Shown: positions 1 through 12,905, numbered from the stretch's first letter. The stretch: 64,000 nt of DNA from Psilocybe azurescens (GCA_023853785.1 JAJIRX010000573.1:1-64000); one strand, 5' to 3'. Program-made: numbers and translations. Notes: generated by a model not told the origin, from the letters alone.

Positions 1-632
1 AAGGATTCCATTTTTGCTAGATGGGAGGGAGGATTAGTGGATTGATTCATATCGGCGTAGAGAGGGATGAGTGTGATCGGAGGGGCGTATATGTTCGATG
101 AAAGAGATGGTGGGGATGGAGATAAAGATAGTGGACGACGTACTGTTCAGGGGGTATGCCCCGCTTTGAGATGGGCCTCCCAGTACAGATTCGCGAGATG
201 GTTGCCCCATTTCTGGATCGACTGTCATATCATATGGATGGATTAGAACAGAGAGCGGAATGCACTGAACGCAGCGCACCTCCATCTGCTCGGTGTCCAG
301 ACGTCGAGGTCGACGGACTTGACTTTGCTTATGTGTGTGCCCATCCCGCGATGGATCCCTGAGCAGCGGATGCACAGGAACACGCCGCTGTTGTTCAACA
401 TCAGCATGTACGATGATGCAGGTGCACAGTGGGGAAGACGTACAGATTCCATGAAGCCCATCGCGGATCTACATGAAGAGATCGTTAGTCCCGCCATGCC
501 ATCGCGAGAGCTGGGGGGTGACTGACCATTGCGCTTGCAGTCCGCACAGACTTTGTTCTCTGGGCGTTTGACGAGCTCACGGAGAGTGCGCGTAAAGCGC
601 TCGGTCGTCGCTTTGTCCTGTCGAGCCGACAT
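1..632 (-). CDS. ArfGAP-domain protein (5' part; runs off left edge)
   Basis: GTPase-activating protein for Arf-type small GTPases, acting on vesicle coats at Golgi or endosomes. The zinc finger is assembled from exons: CADCKRN, then [13 protein letters not shown], then [19 protein letters not shown], giving the CxxC-x16-CxxC core and the arginine finger (R in GIHRG). ATG at 632 opens [13 protein letters not shown], as in fungal homologues. Two introns fit: about 466-524 (GT..TAG) and about 391-445. After DVWTP the frame breaks: the expected EQME and the [16 protein letters not shown] helix are present but in different frames (around 293-300 and 160-170), with another mismatch after the last splice near base 10. 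The protein pieces are well conserved, so indel errors are likelier than decay. The family is clear; subfamily (SMAP/Age2-like versus other) is not. The C-terminus lies outside the window. Confidence 0.77.
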
Positions 633-3022
633 CGTTTCGTTGGTTTTGGTTGGAGCAAAGTTGTATTTGGATTTTGGACATTTCGAGACCAGGAGGCATC
701 TGCGCGAATTATGGAGGCTGGTGCATAACACACCACAATAATGCTGATTTCTGGCTGTCATTTGCCGCTTTGAGAAATCGTCCGCGCTTGTCTTCAGACC
801 ACATCGATGACCTGACCGCGTACATTGGAAAGGACACCCTGGTGTGTGCAGGTCAAAATTTGGAAGGCTCTTCTTGTGCGGCGTTTATTGCTATTGATTA
901 TTGGAGGCTACGTGTGTTCACCAATGAAAACAAGCTCTCAAATGCGACGGTTGCTGAAATACACGGAAGCCGATGAGCACTGGTCGACTCCAGAGAGCGG
1001 TCGTTGCAATATCGCCTTGGGGGACTGAACGAGTACTCCTTGATCCCAGCAGCAGGCTATCTTTTTAATGTCAGCGATGATCCCTCAGCCTAACGGTACC
1101 GCTATCAAATCCGGCGGCATGTCCGACTCCGAGTATTGCTCGCATTTATTACCAAGCTACATCTGTCCTCGGAGTACCTTGAGCATTGCAGCAATCTCGC
1201 GCCGATCTCGGTTACAACTGCTACCGATGGGACCCACAATTCCACACCAATATTTTTAAATCGGCATAAAAATCGGTATTTCTGATCTGAATATTAACTA
1301 CAGTATAATGACCTTTGGTACCCATAAAGAGCACGGGCTTATCGCGGCTATCAATGAACTCGAACGATACACTCTTCGTATGTTATTCAAAGATCGTTCT
1401 TAAAACTTAAACATAAATCGGGTTCTCTACGGTCACTAGATTGGACTCAGAGGTCACCTGGGAGAAAATAGAGGATGTCGACTCGAAGCATTAATATTTC
1501 TTGGAGCTCGTTCTTCTGCCTTTCCATGACCAAGATGTCCGGGCAGTTTATTTAGTTAGAATGTGACAATGAATAGGCTACTAAGAGTTAGACTGTAAAC
1601 GAAGAAGGCCATGGGACGGTACCGAACAGTTTCAGCACTTCCGAACACCACGAAACCCTTTGGAATTTAGGTAGAAATCCGAGTGGTAGCTTCCTTCTGC
1701 CATTGATCTTAAAAATCAACATTGGCGCACTCGAAGCTGATGCAGAACATATAATAATTGGACGTTGCGTATGGAAGAGAACAAAGAAGACAATAGCTGT
1801 TTTCTTGATAGAGAAAAGGCCTTGACTGATAACGAGGATGGTATATGAGCTCTGAACTGACTGTTCGGAGAAGAAACAGAGTTTTATCAGTAAAAGCGAC
1901 GGCGGCCGCCAGCAGTGATAGCGTAATGAGAGTGTCCGCTCTTTGCCGCGATCCGGGAATGATAGCCCGCAAGACAGTTTCGAGCAAATGGATTCTTATC
2001 AATGGTGCTACAAAACAGTGGTGCTGCGGCCTGCGTCTAGACAGACCTGTTTGAAGGTAATAATCTCAGTTTCCTTTTCGCCAAGAGAATATATAGCTGT
2101 TTCATCACACGTACAGCCTGGGTACTTGGGCAAGTCTAAAACTTTTGTTCGTAGTTCTTTCCAAATGGTAAAAAAAGAAGATAAGTATACGGGAAGAATA
2201 CTCGGTGGCAGACGGAATGATTACTCAGACGTGCACGGGCAAGATTTATATCCAAGTCTCAAAATAAAACTCTCCGATGTTGCAGTCACGCAAAGATACC
2301 ACCAAAAAGTGCTATTGCAGTGTGGCAAATAAAGTTGGTGCGGATCGCAGAGCTGCAGAGAACAGAGGAGAATTACGGCAATGTGTTTGAGGGAGAAATA
2401 TAGAATCTTCGATCTATTCCAGGCGGAGGGGAATATTTTTGGGAGGAAGGAGGGACCGGGATTGGAAGTCGGATACCTATTTCCGGACGTGGGAAATGGG
2501 GCTGACGGGCATGTGCTTATCACGCATCACACACAACACGCGTGTTGCCGGCACTCACAGCTGTGCAGTGGAAATGGAATGCAAAGTATTGGGGTTACAG
2601 CGGACACCCACAGCTGTTCGAGTTGGAGTTGAAATTTTGATGGGGTGTGGGTGTGGGTGTGTTCTCGAGGTGAGGAGAGCGGCGGGCGGGTGGAAGAGCG
2701 GGCAGCGGGTATGTGCTCATCTGATTAGATGGACGGTGGATCAGCGGCAGAGAAGAATAAAGAGGGAGAAATAGTAATTGTACGAGGAGAATAGTGTAGT
2801 TGTTGAAGAGTGACCTGCGGTAAATTAGAAGAAACGGAGATTATATTGTGAAATTGGACACGTGTGATTATGTACTGATTGCAACAGATTTCGCTGTACT
2901 TGTCTCTTTTCCCAACGTCGTTGTCGTTGGCACAACCAGCGACCGAGTTTCTCTTTGTTCGTTCCTTCCTTTCTCATAAGTTATTGCCTTAATCTTTTCT
3001 TTGACTCTTCAGCGCGTTTGTC
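633..3022. other. intergenic, ArfGAP to Bni4-like gene
   Basis: No convincing gene. Short open frames on both strands have no recognisable domains or splice structure. The right end (about 2890-3020) is rich in T and C with TTTCTCTTTG-type tracts, as expected for a fungal core promoter and 5' leader feeding the gene at 3.0 kb. A GGGTGTGGGTGTG run lies near 2643-2660. Confidence 0.5.
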
Positions 3023-6000
3023 TTGCTGTTGTCGTCGTCGTTGTTGCGGAACGGTACGGTACGGGGGCCAACGACTTTGAATGGCCGCTTTGGCATCTCA
3101 TTACACTACCATGGACACTACTCGCCAGCGAACATCCCCGCTAACGACCCTGCCTCCATGCAACAGCAGCAGCAACAGCTCCAGCAACAACAGCAGCAGC
3201 ATCTCCTACATCAGCAGCAGCAGATGCAGATGCTCCAACAACAAGGCCAATACCCATACACCGTCCAGCAGCAACCACAAGGAACATGGACCCCCAATAT
3301 CACTGCTACTCCCTTTTACCCTTCCTTCTACCAAAATCACCAGCAGCAACAGCAGCAACAGCAGCTCCCACAGGGCACGCCGCAACCGTATCCCACCCAG
3401 CCGCCATATTTCGACCCTGCCAACGCCCAACTGGCCGCACAATGGGCTTATCAACAGATGATGTTCAGTGCCCAGCACGGTTTCCCGCAGCAGCATCCGC
3501 AACAGCGACCATCAGCCGGCTCCTCCAACCCTCCTACACCCGACTATTTCACTCAAAATCAGATCTTCAATCCATTTCCTAGTGGCACGCCACCTCCTAG
3601 AGCTGATCAGCAGCTGCCGCAGCAATACCCAGGCTATCATCCCTACCGCCGTCCTAATCGACCACAACAACAACAGCAACAGCAATCTTCTTCGCCCCCT
3701 GACGACCAGCGAAGGCAGCAGCAGCAACAAGGGCTGGGGCAGGCCCCCACCCGCCATACGCGCGCCCTGATGCCTCCAGCTCGTCGTCCTCCATCAACTC
3801 TTCATCTAGCCAGCAACGGCAGCGCACGAACAGCAACCAAAGCGCGAGCAGCGGGCATCACGGGGGCCCCGCCTCCTCCGCTCAGCCTCTGGCTCTGCGC
3901 GATCCACGCCGTCCGCCGCCGCCGCCGCCTCCCCATCATCACCATCCTCCTCCAGCCCGCTCCGCCAGCCGCTCCCGCCGCCACACACCCGTTCGGGCTC
4001 TTCTTCTTCCGCCGCCTCCGCGTCCACGGCCACGTCCAGCAGCCGCCAGACAGGTTTCTCCCCTCCTCGTCCCAGCCGACGATTGCCACATCACCGACAT
4101 CGGCCTCGCCCTCGCCGGCGCCGAGCGCCTCCGCGAGCCTGCCGCGCCTCACCCGCCCGTCGCCACTCTCGCAGGGCACCTACACCGCCGCCGACAAGCG
4201 CCGCTCGCGCGACGACTCCGACATCGCCGCGCTCATCCACGAGCAGACGCCCACCGCCGCCATCGTGCGCAGCGGCGGGCTCAGGGCCGCCTGCGCCGCG
4301 CGCTCGTTCAACGCCGCGCAGACGCTCAAGGAGGAGGAGGCCGAGGCCGCGGAGGCGGCGGCGTCCGCGCATACGCACGCGGTGTACGAGGAGGACGAGG
4401 ACGAGGAAGATGACGACGAGTCGATCAAGGCGTCGCAGGTGAACGGGAAGCTGAAGGCCAAGGCGAGTGCGCCTGCGATCAAGGTCAACCCGCTCGCGCC
4501 CCGCGCGAAGACGCCGGGCGGCGGGGAGGACGAGGCGGGCCCGTCGACGGCGACGACGCCGGTGAAGAAAAAGGGCGCGCCGCGTCGCTCTTCAACTCGC
4601 GGCTCAACGCGAGCACGGACAACATCTCGCTGTCGTCGACCGTCAGCAGCGCGAGCGTGATGATCCGCAAGCTCGGCGCGATGGGCAAGCTCGCGCGGCG
4701 CAACTCGCTCGCGGGGATCACGTCGCTCTTCAAGGACAAAGACAAGGACAAGGACAAGGACGGGAAGGACGGCGGCGGCGAGAAGGACAAGAAGGGGAAG
4801 AAGAAGGAGAAGGACAAAAAGACCGCAAAGGGCCAGGCCAGCGAGGCCAGCGTGTCGCATGTGACGGCGGAGCTGGACAGGATGGGGTCTGGGGGCGACT
4901 GGAGTGTGGGCACGGAGATGAACGGGCTGTCGCCCGCTGCGAAGCTCGCGAGGCAGCACACGCTCAAGTCGAACGCGGAGGCGGCGGCCAAGGCCAAGGA
5001 GGCCGCTGCGGCTGCGGCTGCTGCCAGGGAGGCGGCGGCGGCCTCTGCAACGTCGGCACCGGTGTTTGCGAATGGGACGAATGGGACGACGGTGGCCGGA
5101 GGCGCGGGTGTGCCGACGTGGGATCGGAACACGGCGACGAGGCAGGGCTCCGTGTCGCCTGTGAAGGGCAGCACGCTGGGGGTGCATAGGATTAATGAGG
5201 ATGGGACACGGACGTTGATCGAGTCGGATGACGAGGAGAGCGATGATGGGCATTACCCGCGCCAGCAGCAACACCAGCAGCAACACCAGCAGCACCAGCA
5301 CAGACAGCAGGGCTTCCATGCCGATGGATGGGACGACGATGAAGATTGGGACGTCGATGGTGATGGCGACGGCGACGGCGACGAAGACGTGACGATCCGG
5401 CTGAGCGTCGACCAGCGCAGCAGCGCAGACTCTGAGCGGACAGCGTCGGCGGGCGCAGGCGAGATGGAGCCCTGGGCGGTCGACGTCCGGCGGAGCGTCG
5501 AGAAGGCGCGGCAGCCGGCCAAGGGCATCCTCAAGCGCGCGGAGAGCTACGACCAGCAGGTGTACCTCCACGACTCGCATGTGCAGCGCGCGCGCTCGAA
5601 CTCGTACAACTCGCCCGCGTCGCAGCAGCAGGAGGCGGGCCCGCTCGCGCGCATCCCGAGCCCGGACCCAGACCACATCGATGGCCTCCACCGGCACGGG
5701 TCGCATTCCTCTACGCACTCTTCGACGCATGGGCATGGACACGGACAGGGGCAAGGAGAGGCGCAGGAGGCGGCATCGTGGTTGCCCCCGCTATCGTTCG
5801 ACTCTACTTCGTCGCCGCTGTCCAACTCGTTCGGGATAAGCAGCACGTCGAAGGACCTCCCAGACACACCGAGGTCCGCAAACACGACCTTGCGTCCGTC
5901 ACCACCGCCTCTCCCACATCCTTGTCCTCATCCTCATCCTCGTCATCATCGATAACAGCCCCGTCATCCATCTCCGCACTCGCCGCCCCCGCTCCTCAAC

Positions 6001-6404
6001 CGGCAGAAAACAACCGCGCGTCGGCGATATTCCAGCACCCCAACTTCAACTCGTCCGCGCCCGCGCTGACGACGCTGGGTTCGGGGCTCTCAGGCTCATC
6101 GACACACCCGCCGACGCTCGCGCACCGCTCGGCGACGACGCCCGCGAAGCGGCTACATTTGCGACGAACCTGTCGGTGTATGACACGTTCTCGGCGTCGG
6201 TGTATGATCGCAGGAGCGAGCCTGCGACGTGGAGCCGCCTCACGCCGGCACTTGCGCAGAGGATCAAGGAGGAGCTCAATTCGTACAAAATGGAGGAGAT
6301 GGAGGTGCATGCTGCTAGTCGGATCCAGTACGTTGATTTTTTTTCCCGCTCTAGTCTTTTTAGTTGAGTGCTAATGTCTTTGCAGCACGCAATTTTTTGT
6401 TTGA
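3023..6404 (+). CDS. Bni4-like low-complexity scaffold protein
   Basis: Long, very GC-rich gene for a mostly disordered protein: poly-Gln and His/Pro-rich N-terminus, Ser/Pro-rich middle, acidic patch (YEEDEDEEDDDES), the stretch KLARRNSLAGITSLFKDKDK, then KGILKRAESY and a compact conserved C-terminus (VYDRRSEPATW, RIKEELNSYKMEEMEVHA, split codon, TQFFV stop). The C-terminal block resembles fungal Bni4-type bud-neck scaffolds that place type 1 phosphatase and chitin synthase at septa; this rests on recall of the C-terminal block only. The last intron is 6328-6385 (GTACGT..GCAG). Coding sequence is spread over several frames with changes near 3745, 3905, 4070, 4580, 5890 and 6155; both sides of each break look like real protein, so indel errors are likely. 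The start is uncertain: 3023 or the in-frame ATG at 3158 just before the Gln tract. Confidence 0.6.
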
Positions 6405-8456
6405 GGCTTTTTCTCTGTCCTATCTGGTGTATCTCTCTCTCTCGCCGCTCTGTCACTGTCCACTGTCCACTGTCTCCTTTTTCACTTCGAGGATATTAAC
6501 GATCTAATCTATCCAACCTGCACACGTCCCCCGCCTCCTTGCCTCCGTCATGACACGTCTTGTCCTCAAACTCCAGCACTTTTGACGAACTCATCTTTCG
6601 ATATATTTTTTACATTGCCTCATTACCCAAGTACCCCCTTTTCTTTTTGGATCTCCTCATATACACCCCGCCCACCCCTCTCATCGTCCATATTTCATCC
6701 AACCCACTCAATATCCATATACATATCCAATGACAACCACAACCACCACAAGCCAACTTTCTCTTTCGAAAATAGGACTTTACATGTCTTTTTCTTTCTT
6801 CCTTCATTTCTTTTTTTAACAATTTTTTGTTTCTCAACCCGAAAAACTCTCATTTTATTATTCCCTTTTTTCCGTTTCTTTTCTCAACTTCTTTTTCAAT
6901 CCGCATCGCACTGTTGCATGTCTATGATATCCCTTCTTTATATCCCACCACCCCCACCACCAACAACAACAACAACCACTTTCACCGCATTTTTTACGTT
7001 TTCACGTTACTCATGAGTGGCTCCCTCATTCTCTCTTTCTCTCGATTCAAGATCTAATGTAAACCCCATAACGTTCATCACCATTCTGTTTGTTTCTGGT
7101 TTCTAATTTCTGGTCCGTTTCCATCCCCTTGTCGAGTATCGAGTAGTACGAGGAGTTCTTTTTGTGTGTTGGAGTGCCCTGCCCTCTTCCTTTTCACTTA
7201 CCCATCACTCCACCCCGTTCCCCCTTTTTTGTCAGGATATATATGACGCTTTCCAAAATGTTCGGCCCTCGAGTAGTGCTGATCTCGTGCTATAATGCGT
7301 GTTTTTCTTCTTTTTCTTTCACTCTTCATTCTTCTTTCAATCCTTCCTTCGACTTTAGTCTTTCTTTATTATATACAAAAAGGTTTTGTGGTTCCGATTT
7401 TCTTTTACATACCAACCTACCAACCTACCCATGCCATCCACCCATGCCATCCATCCATCCATCCATCCCCTTTTCCCGTCGTCCCGTTCCCCTTCAATTC
7501 TGCCTACCCACATGTCTGCATGCGCCTTGTTTCCGACTCTGACTGAAATATCTACGTAACTACCCACTCTAGCAATCTAACTATTATTCTCTTTTCCTCT
7601 TTTCGGGTACTCCATTTTGCGTGTATTTGAGTTCTATTGGTCTCTGCCTGTTGACTGTTGAGTTAGGGGTTCCATGATCGCGGCAGCACCGGCACACGTC
7701 ATTCGCCCACACCAAAGTTAGGAACATTTCGTCATTTCTTCAACGAAACCCTTTCAACGCTCATTGTTCTCAATTCCATATTGATATCGATCAAACATTT
7801 TACCGATTTATGTCAGACTGCTGATCTACGGTGTGTACACCCCTTTCTTGGAACTAAACTCCTATTTTCGGAACGGTTCAAACTAAAGAATGTCTTCGTT
7901 AGGCAGGTCCATGACATTCGTGAAAGCTAGTGTGCTACCCCAGTACCGGTACCTGAGTACGTCCATGATATTCTATATTCCCGCCCAAAATAATCGGTGG
8001 TACATCGACCCTGAGTCGCCTAGAAAATGCAATGGTCCCAGATAAGGTTCTCTGGGTTTTTCTGTCAAGGACGTGTTGGATGCTGAGTAGATTGTCACGC
8101 CACATTTGTCAAATACCCGAATCGCCGCAAGGACGGCAGTACTTTTTTGTGGAAGAAAAGTCAGCAGCCAATTAACAGCTTACATTCATTAGCACTACAT
8201 ACAGACGCGCCTTTTATCGAGCTGAACCGGAAGTCGCTAACATCAGCCCTGCAGAGGCTATTGGCAAAAGAAATTTTAGGCTGAAATACTACCGAACTAG
8301 TGCGTACTTCAATTCATCTTCTACTGTAGTAGTTGACTAGTCAATTGCAAGTTTGCCTTCCAAATGCAGACGCAATCACCTGAGTACAACTTGTGTCACT
8401 TCCGGCCAGTATAGTGCGTACTTCATTGACAAGTCATCTCTTACTGTGTTAGTAAA
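6405..8456. other. intergenic with 1-kb pyrimidine-rich tract
   Basis: About 6570-7560 is strongly pyrimidine-biased on the + strand (long TTTCTTTC, CCACCACC and CCATCCATCC runs). It may be a 3' untranslated or transcript-leader region. Two diverged direct repeats starting AGTGCGTACTTCA lie at about 8298 and 8412. No gene is supported. Confidence 0.5.
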
Positions 8457-9445
8457 CTAATCCTCATAACTGTGGCGCGATAATTCTCGAGGAGGACTCG
8501 AATACATGATAATCCTTCTCATGCTGTCCCTAGTTGGTCTTGGTTGCAGAAATGGATATCTGGCTGGATGCTTGTGCTTGATACTTTGGAATTTTGAGTC
8601 CACAAATATCCTGATGTCTTTTTCGACATCGCTCGAGAAATCATCAAGAATGATCGTAGTCGTTGAAGACGAAACCGGCTCGTCACAGAATCCATTGCGT
8701 ATTGCTGGCTCCGGGGTGATACGATGACAAAGGCAATTGGAATGGAAAGATGGACGGCCAACTGCGCCAAAGTCCGCAAAGCAAAAGATGGCTTTGGAAT
8801 TCTGGAAGATCATATTAATCTAATCCGTCCAAGACGACGACACTTGCAGGGCGAGACCGAGTGTTGAGGGCGATAGAGATGGATCCCGCTGTGTTCTCAC
8901 GCACACTCGAGCACTGATTGTTGGGCCGGTCAACGATGCCGCCCATGATACAAGAGATGGCCCCACTTTGAGATCTCGAATTTCGGGTAGGCAAGACATC
9001 ATTTAACATCCGAATCACGATGATGGATATGAGAAAGTCCTTGATACCCCTACGCGCAATATTACGTCCAAAGGAAAAGCTTGCTATCAGCTTATGCCCT
9101 TTCAAGCATAGTTCAGCAATGGTATGGGCGATTGTGTATTTGCCGACTCCTGCTGGGCCGCGAATCCACCTAAAAGATGGGATTTTCTCCGCATCGTCCA
9201 GCCAGTCCACGATATATTTGATAATGACCTAACGTGTCTCTGGATGGCATTTGGGGGCATCGTACCCTTCGGCGGAATCGTGTAGGGCGTTTAGAGCAGT
9301 ACTTTGAGAGGAATAATTGCAGAGCGCTGGAAGCTTGCAAGTACATGTCAGAAGAACCAAAGAAGCAAAGAATGAAATTGAAACTCCGTTGATAACTCCG
9401 TGCTTGGACACAAGTTTTGCGTAACCTTCCTGCAACCTTCGCACC
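8457..9445 (-). pseudogene. NACHT-type NTPase (NLR-like) relic
   Basis: Decayed nucleotide-binding module of the fungal NACHT family, whose intact members are STAND signalling ATPases used in non-self recognition. In order on the minus strand: a linker (DSAEGYDAPKCHPETR), an in-frame TAG at about 9231, then IVDWLDDAEKIPSFRW, Walker A as GPAGVGKYT (usually GKS/T followed by I), IAHTIAELC, LIASFSFGR, then a frame change, PEIRDL, Walker B VVVLDGLD, another break, and the post-NACHT stretch ILDDFSSDVEKDIRIFVDSKF. One nonsense codon plus at least two frame changes; homopolymer errors could explain the shifts but not the stop. Neither an effector domain upstream nor repeats downstream are recognisable. 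Confidence 0.66.
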
Positions 9446-11643
9446 AGCTTAACAGAACTCCGGGTTATATTTTAGGATAATAAGCAAGTTCTTTGAAAGA
9501 ATGATGGATAATATCGATGTCTACCGATGTCTGCCCAATGTCAGGACTCTGCCTGTTGTACGCTCCGTTTGGGAAGTAAATTTCCTATTTCAGAAACCAA
9601 CTGAACCTCGTGCATGTCGTCAGCCACTCTGCGCCGATCATTAACAAGGACATACTGGAGCTGAGTATAAAAAGAGGGGTGGGCAACAGACGTCCTCGAT
9701 ATTGTCTCTTGCCTCTCTCCCACCACCATCACTTTCAGGAAGAGTCGTCTCAGCTTACCCAAAGTTAACTCGGCTCTATACACCCACTATGAACGACGAT
9801 GCCCCTATCAAATGATAACGAATGCGCTCGCCACTTTAAGCTGACGCTTCATGTACATGTGTACGTCGGCTCATTTCTGTCTTTACTATACATGTACTGA
9901 TATCGATGACGCGTTGCAACTTTTCCACGTTCCCGCCTTGAACTATTGTCGAATTCAGAATCATCGCTCATTGTCAATGCAAGCCTAACCAATATCGGCT
10001 TATGTAGGCTCAGCCATATCGGTCATCGAGCACAGTAGAGGTATATCACTCCATTCCGGCCGCCTAGTTCTGGCCTGGTGGGCTGGGGCTACGCGGTATG
10101 GCCTGATCCTAGAGAATGGGTCATGAGCGAGGCAATCATGGCGTTGCCCTCACCTCGTCTTGATGTGTGGCACTCCCTAGAGCAGTGACATTAGACTGCA
10201 CTTCATTGTTGCTTTCTAATTGAGAATCGCGGGGAAGAATATGAATCACTGTTGCTTCGCCCGTTTGTGGTCGTGTTCGGTGAGCGGGCATAGGTGTGGT
10301 TATTTATTAATTTCTTTAGATTATATGTTTACCTTTCGTTCTCCCTACCTAGCATTTATAGCGTCGGTCAGAGTGCCCGATCTGGGATGGGTTTCACAAC
10401 GGATTCTGGCGGAGCCCGGTTCTCAACAACGATGAAAAAATGCTTTCAACATCGTCGCAAAAGCGCTTCCAGAGGCGGTTTTGCATCAGAAAAAGGACCC
10501 TGTGTTTTAAAATGGGTTTTATAAGAGGGTTTTCAATCCCCTTAGAGGTGCATTTTTGACCGATTTCATTTCGAAAACTTGCTGAAAACCAAGTTGAAAT
10601 CGTGTCAAAGCCCGTATCAAAATCGTGCCACAATCGCTCAAGATATAAGCCCTCGACACTAGCAATCCCGATTTTTATCTATGGTGGAATAATCGTCCTT
10701 TCTATGATGATGTAGAAGCAGTATGCCTATCTCTTGGTTCATGGTTGTCCGAGTCAGGGACAAGGCCAAAAGGGTATAAAGTCTCTGGACAGAACAATGT
10801 TCAGTCCAAGACCTCCACGTAACAAACTAGTCTCACAAGGCAAGCACCATCGTAGCCCCAGAAAGTCACACATACAACTTTATTTTTGAAGACGATACGC
10901 TTCATGGAGGATGGCTTCTGTCCTCGGTCTCTGTCGGTGTTCTGATCTGTCGCACGCGCGTTTAATCCCCGTCGCAGCGCGCCACTGGGCGGGAATCAAG
11001 CACGGCCGGGGAGATCTTACACCTGGAAAAGGCGTGGATTAAGGCAACTTTAAAGTCGCCACGAATACCTGGCAGCCCCCGTGGCTGAGAGGCGGCACGT
11101 CAGAGGATCAGAAGTTAGATATGACAACCTGCATTCGAGTCATTCGGGAATTTGGAGAATTGGAGATCCGGGTGCACCGTCCGTGCGTCAATTGCTGTCT
11201 CTGTGACCTAAATTTAAATTTCTAATTTCCTTGCGAAAATAGAGAACCAGAAGACATCCCGGAGTGGATAAAGATGGCTTCCAGATGCTCTCGAAGCATA
11301 AATATGAACCTGTGTATGGTCCTGTAATGACATTATTTCAAAGCGACCGCTACCGAGCAGCAGAAGCAGGGAGGAAAAGAAGAGGTCGAATGCAATATTC
11401 TATGAAGACACCTATAGTCCGGCGGGGAAATTTATATGTAGAGGATCATAAATATGGTCACAGTGCTCATATTCTGTTCATAGTCGAATGTTCCATTCAA
11501 CTGTGAAAAAGTTGGCAATATGTAACGGCGAGACCTAATTATCCAAGTCGCTATGACCAATGCCAAAACGTCACAGTGCTGGCAGTTAGAGTTGGCGGAG
11601 GATCAGCTTGTAAACAATTTCAGTAACAATAAAGGAAGGAGAA
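9446..11643. other. intergenic, no supported gene
   Basis: Open frames at 9541-9783 (minus), 10220-10633 (both strands) and 11264-11506 (plus) lack recognisable domains or consistent introns. AT- and GC-rich patches alternate, as in old repeat debris, but no terminal repeats were found. Confidence 0.4.
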
Positions 11644-12905
11644 TCAACGATCAAACTGACTTTTCACCGGCGGAGGCGGCCTTACTAGATACCGGTATAC
11701 GCTTACGACGACTATAACAAGCAGAATGAATCCACCTACTCCAATGCCACCAATTTCTCCTGGGGAAAGGCCTGAATTTGAACTGTTCTGGTTGTCACCT
11801 CCGCTGGGCTGACTAATCAGCGTGTCGCTTGTAGTTTCAAACACGATAGAATCAATCCAAAGAGTCTGAAAAAGCGGACTGCATGTCAATCTTTATTTAC
11901 ACATCAAGCAGCTGCCTTTGCTCACCTGTGAGCCACTGACTTGAGTCACTGTGACGAGAAGAGAATGAGTTCCTGGCGTTAAATCTTGATGATAAAATAG
12001 CTGGGAGAGAGACCAGGACGAATTGTTGCTGTCATTCAACTGACCCACACCAAAGGGCGAATACGTGCTCGACTGTCCGCCATCAATGGAGAATGTAGCA
12101 GAAAGGTTTCCAGGTTTCTGTTGCAATAGACCATACACTGATACCGACGATCCTATACAATTCACCCGATGGTTTTCAGAGTAACAACAAATCCTAAATC
12201 TTGCAACACACCTTCGAACTGGACTTTCATCGTGTCTCCCACGGTAGAGCTTCCTGATACTGTTCCTTGATATGGAACACCATTCGGAATAGTAGGTGGA
12301 GACCTTGTCCAATTGCCCAATAATTGAACTGAACTATCAGCATCGTCGAGAATAACGTTCAGATTGCCGGACAATGAAGCCACCGGTGAGTGTGTATACG
12401 TAATGTAATCGAGGCTGAACTCCCCGCGGTTAGTGTCACGTCTAGAGTATGCTGGTTTGAGGTCAATCCTTGTAAGCTCCAGAAGTTGGCACCGCTCTGA
12501 AAGGGTTTATATGAATCACCCTTTGGCATAAGAGATATCGATAGTATACAAGCGCACCTTTCCAATCGTGTCAGAGTTTATACTAGCGGAAAAAGCGAAT
12601 CCACTGTCGATCGTATAATTGAAGGCAGTCTTGTTTGTAATTGGACCTCCATAAAATTTGACATCCGCCCCTATGTTTTGTGAATTCAGATTCCTCGACA
12701 GAAGCCACAAGAATTGAAACGACTCGCCATTGAAAAAAAAGTAAACGATGGGGGAACGTTATAAGGCCCGCTGTCCCCTGCCCTCCAATTTGGCATGTGG
12801 TAATAGTGCGCTCATAGTTCGAGTCCCGACTGAGGTGCGACCATTGATTTCCTGAGTAAAAATATCCCCTGCTTGTGCGTCGTCGACTATAGCATACAAG
12901 ACCAT
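11644..12905 (-). CDS. single-pass surface protein, copy A (short tail)
   Basis: Agaric-type transmembrane protein: an Asp-rich N-terminal start (AIVDDAQAGD), a beta-rich extracellular part, Gly/Ser/Asn-rich stalk, one membrane helix (IGGIGVGGFILLVIVVVSVY) and a short cytoplasmic end RPPPPVKSQFDR. Conserved steps shared with copy B at 20.1-22.1 kb: GANFWSLQGL, NVILDDADSSVQLLGNW, GVPYQGTVSGSSTVGDT, SVSVYGLLQQ, DGGQSSTYSPFG, GTHSLLVTVTQ and QTLWIDSIVFE. Introns near 12557-12500, about 12215-12155 and 11925-11870 fit GT-AG. One base is missing from an A/T run at 12858-12862 relative to copy B. The long cytoplasmic tail found in copy B is absent. Ligand unknown; the extracellular module may bind carbohydrate, which is a guess. 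Confidence 0.6.

Noticed and set aside
3081..3461. Ser/Asn-rich open frame overlapping the Gln tract of the Bni4-like gene
   Set aside because: It is the CAG/CAA repeat read in another frame; the Gln-rich frame fits the gene better.
4180..5754. Long minus-strand open frame (524 codons)
   Set aside because: Antisense shadow of very GC-rich coding sequence: composition is Arg/Leu/Val repeats mirroring the plus-strand gene, no domains.
12800..12850. TAGTTCGAGTCCCGAC resembling a tRNA B box
   Set aside because: No A box or cloverleaf around it; it lies in the coding exon of the surface protein and aligns with copy B.
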